64,000 nt of DNA from Methylobacterium persicinum (GTDB taxonomy: Bacteria > Pseudomonadota > Alphaproteobacteria > Rhizobiales > Beijerinckiaceae), in the NCBI RefSeq assembly GCF_022179525.1, contig NZ_BPQX01000003.1:1-64000 (forward strand), read 5' to 3'. Positions 9,099-17,027 of the stretch are shown in pieces (the stretch's first letter is position 1; each line of letters opens with the position of its first letter). The notes beneath the pieces were generated by a model, which was given only the letters and a program-made list of their open reading frames with translations, was not told the origin of the DNA and made no database searches. Position numbers and translations under genes: made by a program.

Positions 9099-9377
9099 GC
9101 GCGAGCTCCGAACAGCAGTGATATGAAGATAAACAGTAGCTTAGCTGGAAGCTTGTCCACCCGTCAGCACCATCGGTGCGTGATGTGTCATGGTTTTCGC
9201 CCGGAAGGGTAGGGTTATCCACAGGCGGGCCCGAGTCCATAGGTGACGTAAGCTCGGCCGTGGTATCATGCCAGGGCTGTGGGATGACGGATGGGAGCGG
9301 TTCGCACGGCCGCTCGGATGACGCCGTGATCCCAGGGCGGGCGGGGCTGCGAGGCCCGGTGACAGGCGCGAGGCGTG
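9099..9377. promoter_or_regulatory. Divergent control region and candidate oriT, module A
   Basis: 279 bp between the relaxase operon (minus) and the HTH-ParA-membrane operon (plus). It contains a hairpin GCACC-ATC-GGTGC at 9167-9179 and an exact DnaA-box match TTATCCACA at 9215-9223. The 9110-9190 part is clearly less GC-rich than its surroundings. In MobF systems oriT normally lies just upstream of the accessory gene, so the nic site is expected here. The DnaA box also allows a replication role. Both roles are inferred. Confidence 0.5.
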
Positions 9378-9821
9378 ATGGCGATGGCCGAGGTTGGCGA
9401 ACCCGATCCCCACGATGAACTGCGCAGCTTCCTGCGCGAGCAGGTCGCGCTCACCCCGAAGCGCACGCCGTCCGGGTACGACGCGATCAAGGCCGTGCTC
9501 CCGGAGATCCGGGCGCTCAAGGCCAAGCGCCGGACCGACGCCGAGATCCGCGAGCTGCTCGCCCGCATGGGGGTCAAGCTCAGCCTCGCGACCCTGCGCC
9601 AGTACACCCAGAAGGCCACGCGCGAGGCCGCCGGGCATACGCCGGTGCGACGGCGCGGCAAGGCCGCGACCAGGTCCCCCGCCGGGACCGCGCCACTCGC
9701 CGCCGAGCGCCGGCCCGAGCTGGAGCGACCGGTGAGCGCCGGGCACGACCCCCGGCCGGCGCAGGCACACACGCCCGCCTCGGCCACGGTCGGGCACCGG
9801 CTGAGCACCAAGGACCTGTAG
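9378..9821 (+). CDS. Putative HTH protein of the module A ParA cassette
   Basis: About 147 aa. The first 85 residues look helical and DNA-binding (KAVLPEIRALKAKRRTDAEI, then LLARMGVKLSLATLRQYTQK). The rest is a Pro/Ala/Arg-rich flexible tail. The ATG at 9378 is preferred over a GTG three bases earlier. It heads an operon with the ParA-like ATPase (43 bp downstream) and a membrane protein, divergent from the relaxase. A protein of similar plan (helical HTH-like part plus Pro-rich tail) occupies the same position in module B at 29994-30506. It may be the DNA-side partner of the ATPase, the job ParB or VirC2 does elsewhere; that is inference. Confidence 0.6.
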   Translation: MAMAEVGEPDPHDELRSFLREQVALTPKRTPSGYDAIKAVLPEIRALKAKRRTDAEIRELLARMGVKLSLATLRQYTQKATREAAGHTPVRRRGKAATRSPAGTAPLAAERRPELERPVSAGHDPRPAQAHTPASATVGHRLSTKDL

Positions 9822-9864
9822 GCCCCCGCGAGCGGGCCGGAAGCGACGGATCGGACACCACACC

Positions 9865-10695
9865 ATGGCACGGGCACAGCAGGCGCGCACGCCGACTCCG
9901 ACGCGGCAGAAGCGCGTCGTCCTGGTCACCTCGGAGAAGGGCGGGGTCGGCAAGAGCGTCACCGCCCGCACTCTGGTCGAGCACCTGCGCGCCGGCGGCA
10001 CCCGCGTCGCCGCCTACGACGCCGACGGCGGCGTCGGCTCGCTGCTGCGGGTCCTGGGCACCCGTGATGCCGCCGGCGAGCTCATGGACGCGCAGGATCC
10101 CACCGTCGGCGTCGGGTACTACAACATCCGCGCCGACGACCAGCGCGCCACCCTGCTCGACTGCGTCGCCTCGGGCGAGCCGCTGATCGTCCACGACCTC
10201 GCCGGCGGCAGCCTCGCCGACCTCGCCCGGATCTCCGACATGGGCGAGGGCCTCGACGACCTCCTCGCCGCGTTCGCGGGCGAGGGCTACCGCCCGGTGG
10301 TGCTGCACCTGATCTCCTCCGAGGTCGCCGCGACCCAGTCGGTCGCCCGCTGGCTCGAGCTCGCCGGGACCCGGGTCGATCACGTCGCGATCCGCAACAC
10401 CCGCTGGGGCAAGGCCGAGGCCGACTTCCCGTTCTGGCACGGCTACGTCGACGGCAACGGCGAGGCCCGGGGCGGCAAGGTCCGCCGCCGCCTGCTCGAG
10501 GAGTTCGGCGGCCTGGAGATCAGCCTGCCGCCGCTGCCCAGTGGCACCTTCGCCAAGATCGACGCCGACGCCCTGCCGTTCGCGGTCGCCGCATCCGCGC
10601 CGCGCCTGACCATCGCCGAGCGCTCGCACGTGGCGCGCTACCTGCGCGAGTCCGCGGTGGCGTTCGAGCACCTGCGCCCGCTCCTCGGCCTCTGA
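9865..10695 (+). CDS. ParA/MinD-type ATPase of relaxase module A
   Basis: 276-aa P-loop ATPase with the deviant Walker A motif SEKGGVGKSV near residues 30-39, YDADGG in the A' position and an IVHDLAGG strand in the Walker B region. It lacks the HTH extension of type Ia ParA. It sits between an HTH gene and a membrane-protein gene, divergent from the relaxase. The conventional partition ParA genes of this window are elsewhere (17891-18523 and 35973-36638). A VirC1-like role, delivering the relaxosome to the membrane, fits better than plasmid segregation. That role is inferred; the ATPase family is clear. Confidence 0.85.
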   Translation: MARAQQARTPTPTRQKRVVLVTSEKGGVGKSVTARTLVEHLRAGGTRVAAYDADGGVGSLLRVLGTRDAAGELMDAQDPTVGVGYYNIRADDQRATLLDCVASGEPLIVHDLAGGSLADLARISDMGEGLDDLLAAFAGEGYRPVVLHLISSEVAATQSVARWLELAGTRVDHVAIRNTRWGKAEADFPFWHGYVDGNGEARGGKVRRRLLEEFGGLEISLPPLPSGTFAKIDADALPFAVAASAPRLTIAERSHVARYLRESAVAFEHLRPLLGL

Positions 10696-10715
10696 AGGCC
10701 GAAGGCCGCGCCGCG

Positions 10716-11519
10716 ATGCATCCCGACGCCAAGCTCAACTTCGACCGGGCAGCCCTGGCGCTCGGGCTCGATCCGGCGACCCGGGACCTGGCGTGGAGGC
10801 GGATGATGGATATCGGCCTGACCCCGGACGACCCCACCGTGGTCTACCTCGCGGTCGGCGGTCTGCTCGAACACGCCGCCCGGACCATCCCGGCGGCGCT
10901 CGACGCCGCCCCCGCGCGGATCGAGCGGGCGGCGGAGCGGGCGGTCGGCCCGGTGGCCAAGGCCGCCAGCGCCCGGGTCGAGGCGGCACACGCCGCGCTG
11001 GCCGAGCGCACCGGCGAGGCCGTGGCCGCGGCCGCGGCCCGGCACTTCATCAGCCTGGAACGCGCCTGGGCGCGTCAGATGGGGCTGTGGGCGGCGGCGA
11101 TCGTCCTGTTCAGCGGCGTCCTGTGCGGCGGCGCGGGTTACTGGCTCGGACGCCGGGACACCCTCGGCCTCGATGCCCGCTGGGCCGGCCTGTCCCAGCG
11201 CGCCGACGCCCCGGCGTGGCTCGCCCTGGTCGCGGCCAACCCCGACCTCAGGGCTCAGATGAGCCAGTCCTGCACCGCGTCGCAGCTCAAGATCGATGCC
11301 GCATCGAGGCGGCGCTATTGCGAGCTGCCACTGTGGACCGAAGGGACGATCGCCCCGGTCGGCGGCCTGCCGGAGACGATCGCCCTGACCCTGCGCGACT
11401 GGCTGATCGCCTGGGGCCCGGCTTGGCTGATGCTCGCGGCCGGGCTGGCGGCGCTGGTCGGCCGCCGCCTGCTGCGCCGGGTGTTCGCGTGGCCGCCCGT
11501 GGCCTGGCTGCTGCGATGA
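10716..11519 (+). CDS. Membrane protein of the module A ParA cassette
   Basis: 267 aa. Residues 1-110 are a soluble, Ala-rich, partly coiled-coil region. A transmembrane helix lies around residues 126-147 (GLWAAAIVLFSGVLCGGAGY). Residues 150-220 contain three cysteines and may be periplasmic. A second membrane helix near 235-252 is followed by a basic C-terminus. It resembles plasmid proteins annotated DUF6118, but I am unsure of this. It starts 20 bp after the ParA-like gene. The module B counterpart at 28602-29198 also has a soluble helical N-part and a membrane helix. A membrane anchor for the ATPase is a plausible role. Confidence 0.65.
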   Translation: MHPDAKLNFDRAALALGLDPATRDLAWRRMMDIGLTPDDPTVVYLAVGGLLEHAARTIPAALDAAPARIERAAERAVGPVAKAASARVEAAHAALAERTGEAVAAAAARHFISLERAWARQMGLWAAAIVLFSGVLCGGAGYWLGRRDTLGLDARWAGLSQRADAPAWLALVAANPDLRAQMSQSCTASQLKIDAASRRRYCELPLWTEGTIAPVGGLPETIALTLRDWLIAWGPAWLMLAAGLAALVGRRLLRRVFAWPPVAWLLR

Positions 11520-11571
11520 GCATCGGCACGGTGGATCGATCGTACGAAACAATCTTAGCACCGCTACCGCC

Positions 11572-12222
11572 TCACTGTGGCTGCACCTCCATCGGCAGGT
11601 TGCAGGCGCCACAGGCGAGCCAGGTCCCGGGTTTGGCCCAGGCGTTGGCCGCGCAGCCCGGGCAGGTGTACCGGGTCTTGCTCGCCGCCTTGCGCTCCCG
11701 CGCCGCGCGCTCGGCCGCGTCCGACAGCTCGACGTAGGGCACGCTGAAGCCACGTTCGTCGACCAGTTCGGCGCAGGCGCGCGCGAACCGCCCGCCCGGC
11801 TCGACGCATTGGTCCATCCGCTGCCCGGTCGGCTTGCCCCCGGGCTCGCCGGTGGCGCTGGGGATCAGCCCGACCGCGCGCATCATCCCGGCCCATTCCC
11901 GGTTGTGGTACCCCGGCCGGGACGGGGTGCCGAAGTGCTGCTGCTGCAGGTGGACCATCTCGTGCACCAGGGTGGCGAGCGTCGCCTCGGTGGAGCGCCC
12001 GGCGAAGTGGCGCGGGTTGAGCGCGATCTCGTCGGTGACCTCGGCGCGGTCGGGCGTGGTGAAGCGCCGGCCGGCGAAGTACCCGTAGGCCTTGGACTTG
12101 CGCTGCATGGTGATCAGGCAGGTCGGCAGCCGCCCGGCGAACAACCGGTGGTTGAACAACCCGTAGGCTTCGGTCAGCCCGGAATAAGTCCGGGTGGTCG
12201 GATCGCTCGCTGGCTCGGACAT
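11572..12222 (-). CDS. SprT-like zinc metalloprotease domain protein
   Basis: 216 aa. The HEMVH motif (HExxH) at about residue 88, in the helix TLATLVHEMVHLQQQHFG, marks a SprT/Spartan-type zincin. A C-terminal zinc ribbon follows (YTCPGC near 186, then ACGACN near 203). Spartan-type proteases degrade DNA-protein crosslinks. On a mobilisable plasmid this could release covalent protein-DNA adducts such as relaxase-DNA, but that is speculation. The gene is bracketed by copies of a TCGTACGAAACA repeat, one ending two bases from the start codon. It converges with the membrane-protein gene of module A. Confidence 0.8.
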   Translation of the reverse strand: MSEPASDPTTRTYSGLTEAYGLFNHRLFAGRLPTCLITMQRKSKAYGYFAGRRFTTPDRAEVTDEIALNPRHFAGRSTEATLATLVHEMVHLQQQHFGTPSRPGYHNREWAGMMRAVGLIPSATGEPGGKPTGQRMDQCVEPGGRFARACAELVDERGFSVPYVELSDAAERAARERKAASKTRYTCPGCAANAWAKPGTWLACGACNLPMEVQPQ

Positions 12223-12223
12223 G

Positions 12224-12284
12224 TCGTACGAAACACTAGGCCTCTACGAACTCATGCCTAGCGGCAAATAGATCGTACGAAACA
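12224..12284. promoter_or_regulatory. Two TCGTACGAAACA repeats upstream of the SprT-like gene
   Basis: TCGTACGAAACA occurs at 12224-12235 and 12273-12284, with a third copy at 11540-11551 just past the 3' end of the same gene. The core TCGTACGA is an 8-bp palindrome. The copy at 12224 touches the start codon, so a bound protein would block translation start or transcription. It is probably an operator; the repressor is unknown. Confidence 0.5.
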
Positions 12285-12362
12285 AACTTTTCCTCCGACA
12301 TACCCCTCCCAGAATCGCCTCAGGGTTCGACAGCAGTCGGCGATCCCACCGATTGGGCCGGT

Positions 12363-12572
12363 TCAGGCGGACCGGATACGCCGGCCGGCCAGCCGTTCGG
12401 CTTCGGCCCGCCAGGCATCGCGCTCGGTCCGAAGCGCTTCGAGCCGCGCGTGCAGCTGCCCGGCCTTAATCGCGGTCTCCAGCAGCAGAGTCTGGGCGGC
12501 GCCGAGCTGCTCGCGCAACTCGTCATTCTGGACCGCGACCGCCAGCAGCAGCGGCGCTTGATCGTGGTTCAT
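12363..12572 (-). CDS. Small coiled-coil protein
   Basis: 69 aa from the ATG at 12572 (MNHDQAPLLLAVAVQNDELR). Nearly the whole chain shows heptad-like spacing of Leu/Ala with charged residues (LHARLEALRTERDAWRAEAE), so a coiled coil is likely. No family is recognised. It lies downstream of the replication-type HTH gene on the same strand and 140 bp upstream of the SprT-like gene. It may be part of the plasmid backbone; the role is unknown. Confidence 0.45.
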   Translation of the reverse strand: MNHDQAPLLLAVAVQNDELREQLGAAQTLLLETAIKAGQLHARLEALRTERDAWRAEAERLAGRRIRSA

Positions 12573-12682
12573 CGGCCCATTCCAGAATCGCAAACGGCGC
12601 GCCTAGCCGTCCCGCGAAGCGGTGTCGATGCGGTGCGGTGTGGTGTCGGCCTGCGTTCGTCAAACCGTCCGGCGACAGACCC

Positions 12683-13471
12683 TCAACGCATGGCTCGGAC
12701 CCGGCCACCACCCGCGCGGATTCGCAAAGGATCGGCTCGCTTGAGGTCGACCGCTGTCCCCCGGCAGCTCTGCGACGGTGCGGTTTTCCCCGAATCCAGC
12801 AGGATTGAAACCTGAGTAGGCGTGCGCTTCACGGAATTGCACCCACCCCCCTGAGGCACGCTGCCCTTCCGGGCCAGGCGCAGCCACGCGGTCCACTCGG
12901 CCGAGACGATCCGGACGATGTTGGTGTCGTTGCGGAAGCCGGTCAGGCGGCGTTCCTCGACCGTGACCATGCCGAGCGTCCGGGCCTCGCGGATGGCGTT
13001 GCGCACGGTGGTCTCGGCGACGCCTGCGACCGCCGCGATGTGCCCGACCGCCATCCGGCAATCGCCCCGACGCGCGGTCTCGGCCGCTACTATGGCGAGC
13101 ACCGCCTGCTCGGCCTGGGTGAACCGCGCCGCGATCGCCAGTGGCATCCGTCCGGAGGCGGCCCAGCGGCGGCGGCGCTCCATCGAGCCTGCCGTGCGCG
13201 GGCGCGAGCCGACCGACCTCCTAGATCTGCCGACAAGCGTTTTGGACGGGTCGCCAACTTCAGCGGCGCTGGTTCCGGTTGGGTTCTGGGTCTGTCCGGC
13301 CCGCGATCCGCTGGCGGCCAGGGTGCGCGCCTCGATCAACCCGGACAGGCCCTCGGCCTCGACCTCGGTGATCCTCCCGTCCCCGTAGGCCCGCCACAGC
13401 AGCGCCGTCACCTGCGGCAGGGTGATTCGGCTGGCGGCCTCGATCGCGCGCCTCAACTCGTCGGCAAACAT
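12683..13471 (-). CDS. Putative replication-type winged-HTH protein, copy 1
   Basis: 262 aa. Residues 1-50 form a conserved helical domain (ADELRRAIEAASRITLPQVT, then GRITEVEAEGLSGLIEART). A variable linker follows, then RRRRWAASGR and a winged HTH around residues 125-195 (GHIAAVAGVAETTVRNAIRE, then a wing with GFRNDTNIVRIV). A close paralogue is at 34673-35491 and a truncated third copy at 14888-15193. The long leader upstream is conserved too, which suggests plasmid replication or copy control. I do not recognise a named Rep family, so initiator is a hypothesis; a transcriptional regulator is the alternative. Confidence 0.7.
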   Translation of the reverse strand: MFADELRRAIEAASRITLPQVTALLWRAYGDGRITEVEAEGLSGLIEARTLAASGSRAGQTQNPTGTSAAEVGDPSKTLVGRSRRSVGSRPRTAGSMERRRRWAASGRMPLAIAARFTQAEQAVLAIVAAETARRGDCRMAVGHIAAVAGVAETTVRNAIREARTLGMVTVEERRLTGFRNDTNIVRIVSAEWTAWLRLARKGSVPQGGGCNSVKRTPTQVSILLDSGKTAPSQSCRGTAVDLKRADPLRIRAGGGRVRAMR

Positions 13472-13800
13472 GGTCTTCGGCCCTCATCGGGCCGCGACAG
13501 GTCGTTCCGGGCCGCCATGAGAGGCGTCCGGTCCACAGGCATAGACCTCCCGTCGCGAAAGTTGGCGCTTTCGCTTGACGCCCGGGGGCGTCTCATGGCT
13601 TGTGAGGGGCAGCAACTCCGGCCTCACAGGCCTTTATCGGTTTAAACGGCCCTCCAGTTTGGCGACTGGGGGGCCGTTGGCCTTTCTAGGGGTCGACTTG
13701 CGGCGGCGGTGTCTCCTGATGCTTCCGGCGACTCGCGCGAGGCGATGCGTAGCCGGACACGGCATGTCGGCCGGAGCGCACGGCTAAGTCAACGTTGAGG
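13472..13800. ncRNA. Conserved leader of replication-type gene copy 1, with hairpin
   Basis: This non-coding stretch matches the leader at 35492-35815 along almost its whole length. Shared blocks include the palindrome GACGCCCGGGGGCGTC (13577-13592) and a strong hairpin at 13645-13658/13665-13678 with a six-base TTGGCG loop and one G-T pair. They end at GCACGGCTAAGTCAA-type sequence near 13795. The hairpin is identical in both copies over the 13-bp stem and loop. Conservation outside a gene suggests a countertranscript RNA, attenuator or origin. No promoter was identified. Confidence 0.55.
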
Positions 13801-14034
13801 TTTGGTCTGTCGCGCTGAGCACACCGCCGTGAAGGCCGATCTGGCCGATCGATAGGGTCACGGGTTCCTGGGGGCGCGTTCAGTCCCACCGGCCAAATTC
13901 GACCCTGCTTGGCCCTTCGGCGAAGACGGGCGACCTCGCCGGTTCTCGGTGATGTTGGATGCCCGGATTGGGACATCCGAGCCTCGGTCACCGAAGGCAG
14001 CCCGAATGATACGGGCAACCCGCACTTCGCTGTT

Positions 14035-14445
14035 GTGTTTTATACGGACAACCCGCACATCATCCGTCTGCAGACCGTCGTCCAGACGCCGACCTTCCTC
14101 GCCGATGCGAAGGCCGCCGGCGTCACGGAGGACGAGCTGTCCACCATCGTGGCGACGGTCGCGGCAGACCCGGAGGCGGGTGACCTGATCGTCGGTACGG
14201 GCGGTGCGCGAAAGCTGCGGATCGGCGGGAAGGGTAGGGGCAAGTCCGGCGGCTACAGGGTCATCACCTACTTTGCCGTCGTGGACGTGCAGGTGTTTCT
14301 GCTGGCGCTGGTCTCGAAGGGGCAGCGGGCGGACATCAGCTAGGCCGACCGCAACACTCTGCGCGTGATCCTCGGCACCCTGGCCGACGGCTACCGCGAG
14401 GGTGTGACCGCGAAGGTTCGGGCGATGAGTCCGGGAAAGGAGTGA
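14035..14445 (+). pseudogene. RelE/HigB-family toxin with in-frame amber stop
   Basis: The frame from the GTG at 14035 encodes a HigB/RelE-like toxin of the PF06296 type: LQTVVQTPTFLADAKAAGVT, a GTGGARKLR block, GKGRGKSGGYRVITYF, and FLLALVSKGQRADIS. A TAG at 14341-14343 then interrupts, after which the same frame runs on as ADRNTLRVILGTLADGYREG to the TGA at 14443. The family normally has Gln or Lys at the stop position, so a CAG-to-TAG change is likely. The last 34 residues would be lost unless amber is read through. The antitoxin gene follows at once. Confidence 0.8.
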
Positions 14446-14447
14446 GC

Positions 14448-14747
14448 ATGACCACTTTCGGCAGCCGTCTGATCCAGTCCGCCCGTGAGGCCGTGGCCAT
14501 CGCCAAGGGCGAGGCCGATCCCGCGACCTACCGGGTGCACGTCCCGGCGGAGCTGGACGTCGCGGGCATCCGCAAGGGGCTTGGCCTGACCCAGGCGGCG
14601 TTTGCGGCGCGCTACAGGTTTCCGATCGGCACCTTGCGCGATCTGGAACAGGGCCGGGCTCGGCCGGATGCCTCGACGCGCGCCTACCTCACAGTCATCA
14701 GCCGTGAGCCCGAGGCAGTGCAGCGCGCGCTCGCACCCGCGGCCTAA
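14448..14747 (+). CDS. HigA-like XRE-family antitoxin
   Basis: 99 aa with an HTH_3/XRE domain at about residues 38-80 (IRKGLGLTQAAFAARYRFPI, then LRDLEQGRARPDA). It is the usual partner of the PF06296-type toxin just upstream. The ATG at 14448 is 2 bp after the toxin stop; an in-frame GTG at 14442 would overlap that stop. It should neutralise the toxin and repress the shared promoter. It is intact although the toxin frame is broken, so it may persist as a regulator or anti-addiction factor. Confidence 0.85.
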   Translation: MTTFGSRLIQSAREAVAIAKGEADPATYRVHVPAELDVAGIRKGLGLTQAAFAARYRFPIGTLRDLEQGRARPDASTRAYLTVISREPEAVQRALAPAA

Positions 14748-14887
14748 GACGACGGGTTTCCCGGCAGGATTGCCGCGGTACGCTGGAGATCACACCGCGA
14801 TCTCACGGAGCCCATCATAGCCAGGCACCGCACCCACAGCACCGGGCGGTGCGCGAGTGGATCGTCACCCGGAGGGCCGAAACCACG

Positions 14888-15193
14888 TCAGTGGGTTCGG
14901 GGAGCTGCGGAAGGCAGCGAGTAGAGCCCGGTCCCGCAGGGACGCGCCAGCATGTGGATCGGCACCGCTGCCGTCCTCGGGCCTCCTACCGCGCCCGATG
15001 GGGCCGTTCTGGTGCGTAGCAGGACGTCGAGCTGTTCGGCTTCCTGATCGCCGATCTCGCCTGCCGCCACGGCCGCCCATAGCCGCTGTCCCACTACTGG
15101 AAGGGAGTCCCTCCGGGCCGTCTCGATCTCAAGGCGTAGTTCATCATCGCGTACACCCACATTTCCACGTGGGCACGCTCGCACGTGTCCCAT
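14888..15193 (-). pseudogene. Truncated third copy of the replication-type protein (N-domain only)
   Basis: The frame contains DDELRLEIETARRDSLPVVG and AAGEIGDQEAEQLDVLLRTRT. These align without gaps to residues 3-49 of the HTH protein at 12683-13471. The linker and winged HTH are absent and replaced by about 50 unrelated residues. Upstream, a hairpin (15353-15373) followed by TTCTAGGGGT at 15381 mirrors the leader hairpin and following TTCTAGGGGT at 13684 of copy 1. It is therefore a degraded third copy including part of the leader. A functional truncated protein cannot be excluded. Confidence 0.6.
15161..15188. repeat. CACGTG-centred repeat, site 1
   Basis: ATTTCCACGTGGGCACG followed by a second CACGTG at 15182. 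First of five sites matching TTYYCACGTGRG between 15.1 and 18.7 kb. Confidence 0.5.
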
Positions 15194-15510
15194 TGCCCTC
15201 TCACAGGTCTAGCGCGACCCGCAGGGAGAGACAGTCCAAAGGCCAGCCGCCATCGTTCGCGGAAACGCTGTTCCACGTTGACGGGGGGCCTACGCTGTGG
15301 GAGGATCAGATCGCCAAATGTGATCTTCCTAAGCTTCGGCTCTGGACCTTGGACCCGCCCTCACCCGGCGGGTTCTTGCGTTCTAGGGGTTGCTCGTCTC
15401 AGTCATCTTCGACTCGTGCCCAGGTGTAACCCTGGTCGATTGCCCATCTCGCCGGATCACTATGGCGAAGTCAAACCTGATGGGGCAGGACACCGCCGAG
15501 GTGTGTCTCG
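15194..15510. other. Leader remnant of the third replication-type gene
   Basis: No gene seen. It holds the hairpin ACCCGCC/GGCGGGT (15353-15359 and 15367-15373) and the TTCTAGGGGT tract that also follows the hairpin in the intact leader at 13472-13800. Confidence 0.45.
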
Positions 15511-16047
15511 ATGCCCGTCCACGATCCGAACGAACGACGCTACGAACGCTTGCGTGAGGCGGCGCGGGCTCTGACCACCGACATGGAGAACATCCGTGCT
15601 GGGAACGGTGAACTGACGCCGAACGTCCTTCTCGGCTTGCGGCTGACCTCGATATCAGATGCCGCAATCGATGCTGCCTATGCGCAGTGGGGCGCTGCCA
15701 TCTTCCCGTGGACCAGCATATGCGGGCAGGCCCGGCCCTACGTTCGGCGCTTCGAGGTGGCAATATGGATCAATGGCTCGCTTGAGGGCTTGTGTACGGG
15801 TCGGGCATCGAACGGTCCCGATAACGTGACGCTGCACTACATCGAGAGTCGTCCGAGCGGATTGCTTCAGGGTTATGTCGCCGAAATCGCCACAGACGCG
15901 GCCGAAGAATACGCCGCTCTCATCCATCGCCGCCGGGTGAAGCTCAAAGATCCTGTGGCTGAGAAAATCGCGCTCTATGAAGCGTTGGGCTTCCGAAAGG
16001 CTGAAACCTATTCTGGCAGTCGCTACTATGATAGGATCGTGCCATGA
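15511..16047 (+). CDS. GNAT-like hypothetical protein
   Basis: 178 aa. The C-terminal segment EKIALYEALGFRKAETYSGS resembles the end of a GNAT acetyltransferase, where Y-x2-LGF is common. The middle has alternating strands (RRFEVAIWINGSLEGLCTGR; NVTLHYIESRPSG), also GNAT-like, but a clear acetyl-CoA P-loop (Q/RxxGxG/A) is not visible. The stop overlaps the start of the next gene (ATGA), so the two are translationally coupled. Nothing shows the substrate. It may be a degenerate or atypical acetyltransferase carried as plasmid cargo. Confidence 0.6.
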   Translation: MPVHDPNERRYERLREAARALTTDMENIRAGNGELTPNVLLGLRLTSISDAAIDAAYAQWGAAIFPWTSICGQARPYVRRFEVAIWINGSLEGLCTGRASNGPDNVTLHYIESRPSGLLQGYVAEIATDAAEEYAALIHRRRVKLKDPVAEKIALYEALGFRKAETYSGSRYYDRIVP

Positions 16048-16289
16048 CTAGCGGCCCCATGTTCCTCAGGATCTCGACGCCCCAAGATGATGCCGTGTCG
16101 GAGTCCGTCGAGACGGAAATCTTCGTCATTGAGCAGCGCATCCTCCGAGCGGTGCGGCCCAGGCGAACCAGCGCATCTGTGCAGACGCCCGAGCAGCGGG
16201 AGACGATTGCCCGGCTCGCCATAGAGGGCGGTTCCACGTTTGTAGGACGGCTAGAGAACGCCCCACGCGGTAGACGGTCACAGCGCTAA
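16044..16289 (+). CDS. Small hypothetical protein coupled to the GNAT-like gene
   Basis: 81 aa with no recognised domain. It starts at an ATG overlapping the previous stop by 4 bp. The centre (VSESVETEIFVIEQRILRAV) may be a helix and the C-terminus is basic (GRLENAPRGRRSQR). The tight coupling suggests a functional pair with the upstream gene. It ends 33 bp before CACGTG repeat site 2. Confidence 0.5.
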   Translation: MTSGPMFLRISTPQDDAVSESVETEIFVIEQRILRAVRPRRTSASVQTPEQRETIARLAIEGGSTFVGRLENAPRGRRSQR

Positions 16290-16321
16290 TCATCGCTTTG
16301 ACGAGCACCAGCGATTTGACA

Positions 16322-16340
16322 TTCTCACGTGAGCACGTGC
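16322..16340. repeat. CACGTG-centred repeat, site 2
   Basis: TTCTCACGTGAGCACGTGC carries two overlapping CACGTG palindromes (16326 and 16334). It lies in the short gap before the 16471 gene and fits the consensus TTYYCACGTGRG shared with the partition region. Confidence 0.5.
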
Positions 16341-16470
16341 GCTCGCTTCCACGCGATGCGAATTTATGTCCGCCGATTGCTGAGTTTATGTCCACGGGGC
16401 AGATAGAATATAGACCTGGACGCCCTAGGTTCGCTTTGGCAACCTCTCCGTATTGGAACGGAGTTACACC

Positions 16471-16941
16471 ATGTCAAAGCAAAACAAGATCGGTCGCCCG
16501 CCCGGTTCGTCTCGGCTGAACCCTGAAGATGATCTCCACCTTCATCGCGTCGCGGACCGGATGATCCTGGACTCGAGCTTGAAGCTGACCCCGGCCATGG
16601 TCGCCGTGGGGATCGACAGCGAGACCACCCGCCGCCGTCTGCGCCGGAAGTGGAAGCCGGTTTCGGAGCGCTACCTGCGGGAAGCCCGCCAGCGCCGGGA
16701 AGCCGCCGCCGCCGAGCAGATGCGCCAGACCTTGCAGCAGATCGGCGAGATGGCCGGGCGGTTCATGATCGGGGCCGGCATCATCAGCGAGCAGATCCGC
16801 GCCGGGCTGGCCCGATGGGCTGACGAGAACCGCGATACCGTCGCCGGGGTGCGTGCCGCCGCCGAGCAGATCCGCACCCTTCAGCTCCGGGTGGCGAGCG
16901 CCAAGGCGTTGGGCGTGATCGACCAGAACCCGAACCGCTAG
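16471..16941 (+). CDS. Hypothetical DNA-binding-like protein near partition genes
   Basis: 156 aa. Residues 1-75 hold a basic start (NKIGRPPGSSRLN) and an HTH-like stretch (TPAMVAVGIDSETTRRRLRR). A long helical region rich in Ala, Glu and Arg follows (REARQRREAAAAEQMRQTLQ), probably a coiled coil. This head-plus-coil plan recalls KfrA-type plasmid stability proteins. A CGGAG-type ribosome site is present. CACGTG repeats lie on both sides. The role is inferred from position between partition repeats. Confidence 0.6.
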   Translation: MSKQNKIGRPPGSSRLNPEDDLHLHRVADRMILDSSLKLTPAMVAVGIDSETTRRRLRRKWKPVSERYLREARQRREAAAAEQMRQTLQQIGEMAGRFMIGAGIISEQIRAGLARWADENRDTVAGVRAAAEQIRTLQLRVASAKALGVIDQNPNR

Positions 16942-16991
16942 ACCGGACCGGATCGGGGCGACGTATCTATGCGCCCTGGTCCAGCCTATCA

Positions 16992-17003
16992 TTCCCACGT
17001 GGG
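16992..17003. repeat. CACGTG-centred repeat, site 3
   Basis: TTCCCACGTGGG, a perfect 10-bp palindrome core CCCACGTGGG, in the gap between two convergent genes. Same family as sites 1, 2 and 18619-18630. Confidence 0.5.
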
Positions 17004-17027
17004 CCGTGGCCGCATGTCCATGCGTTT

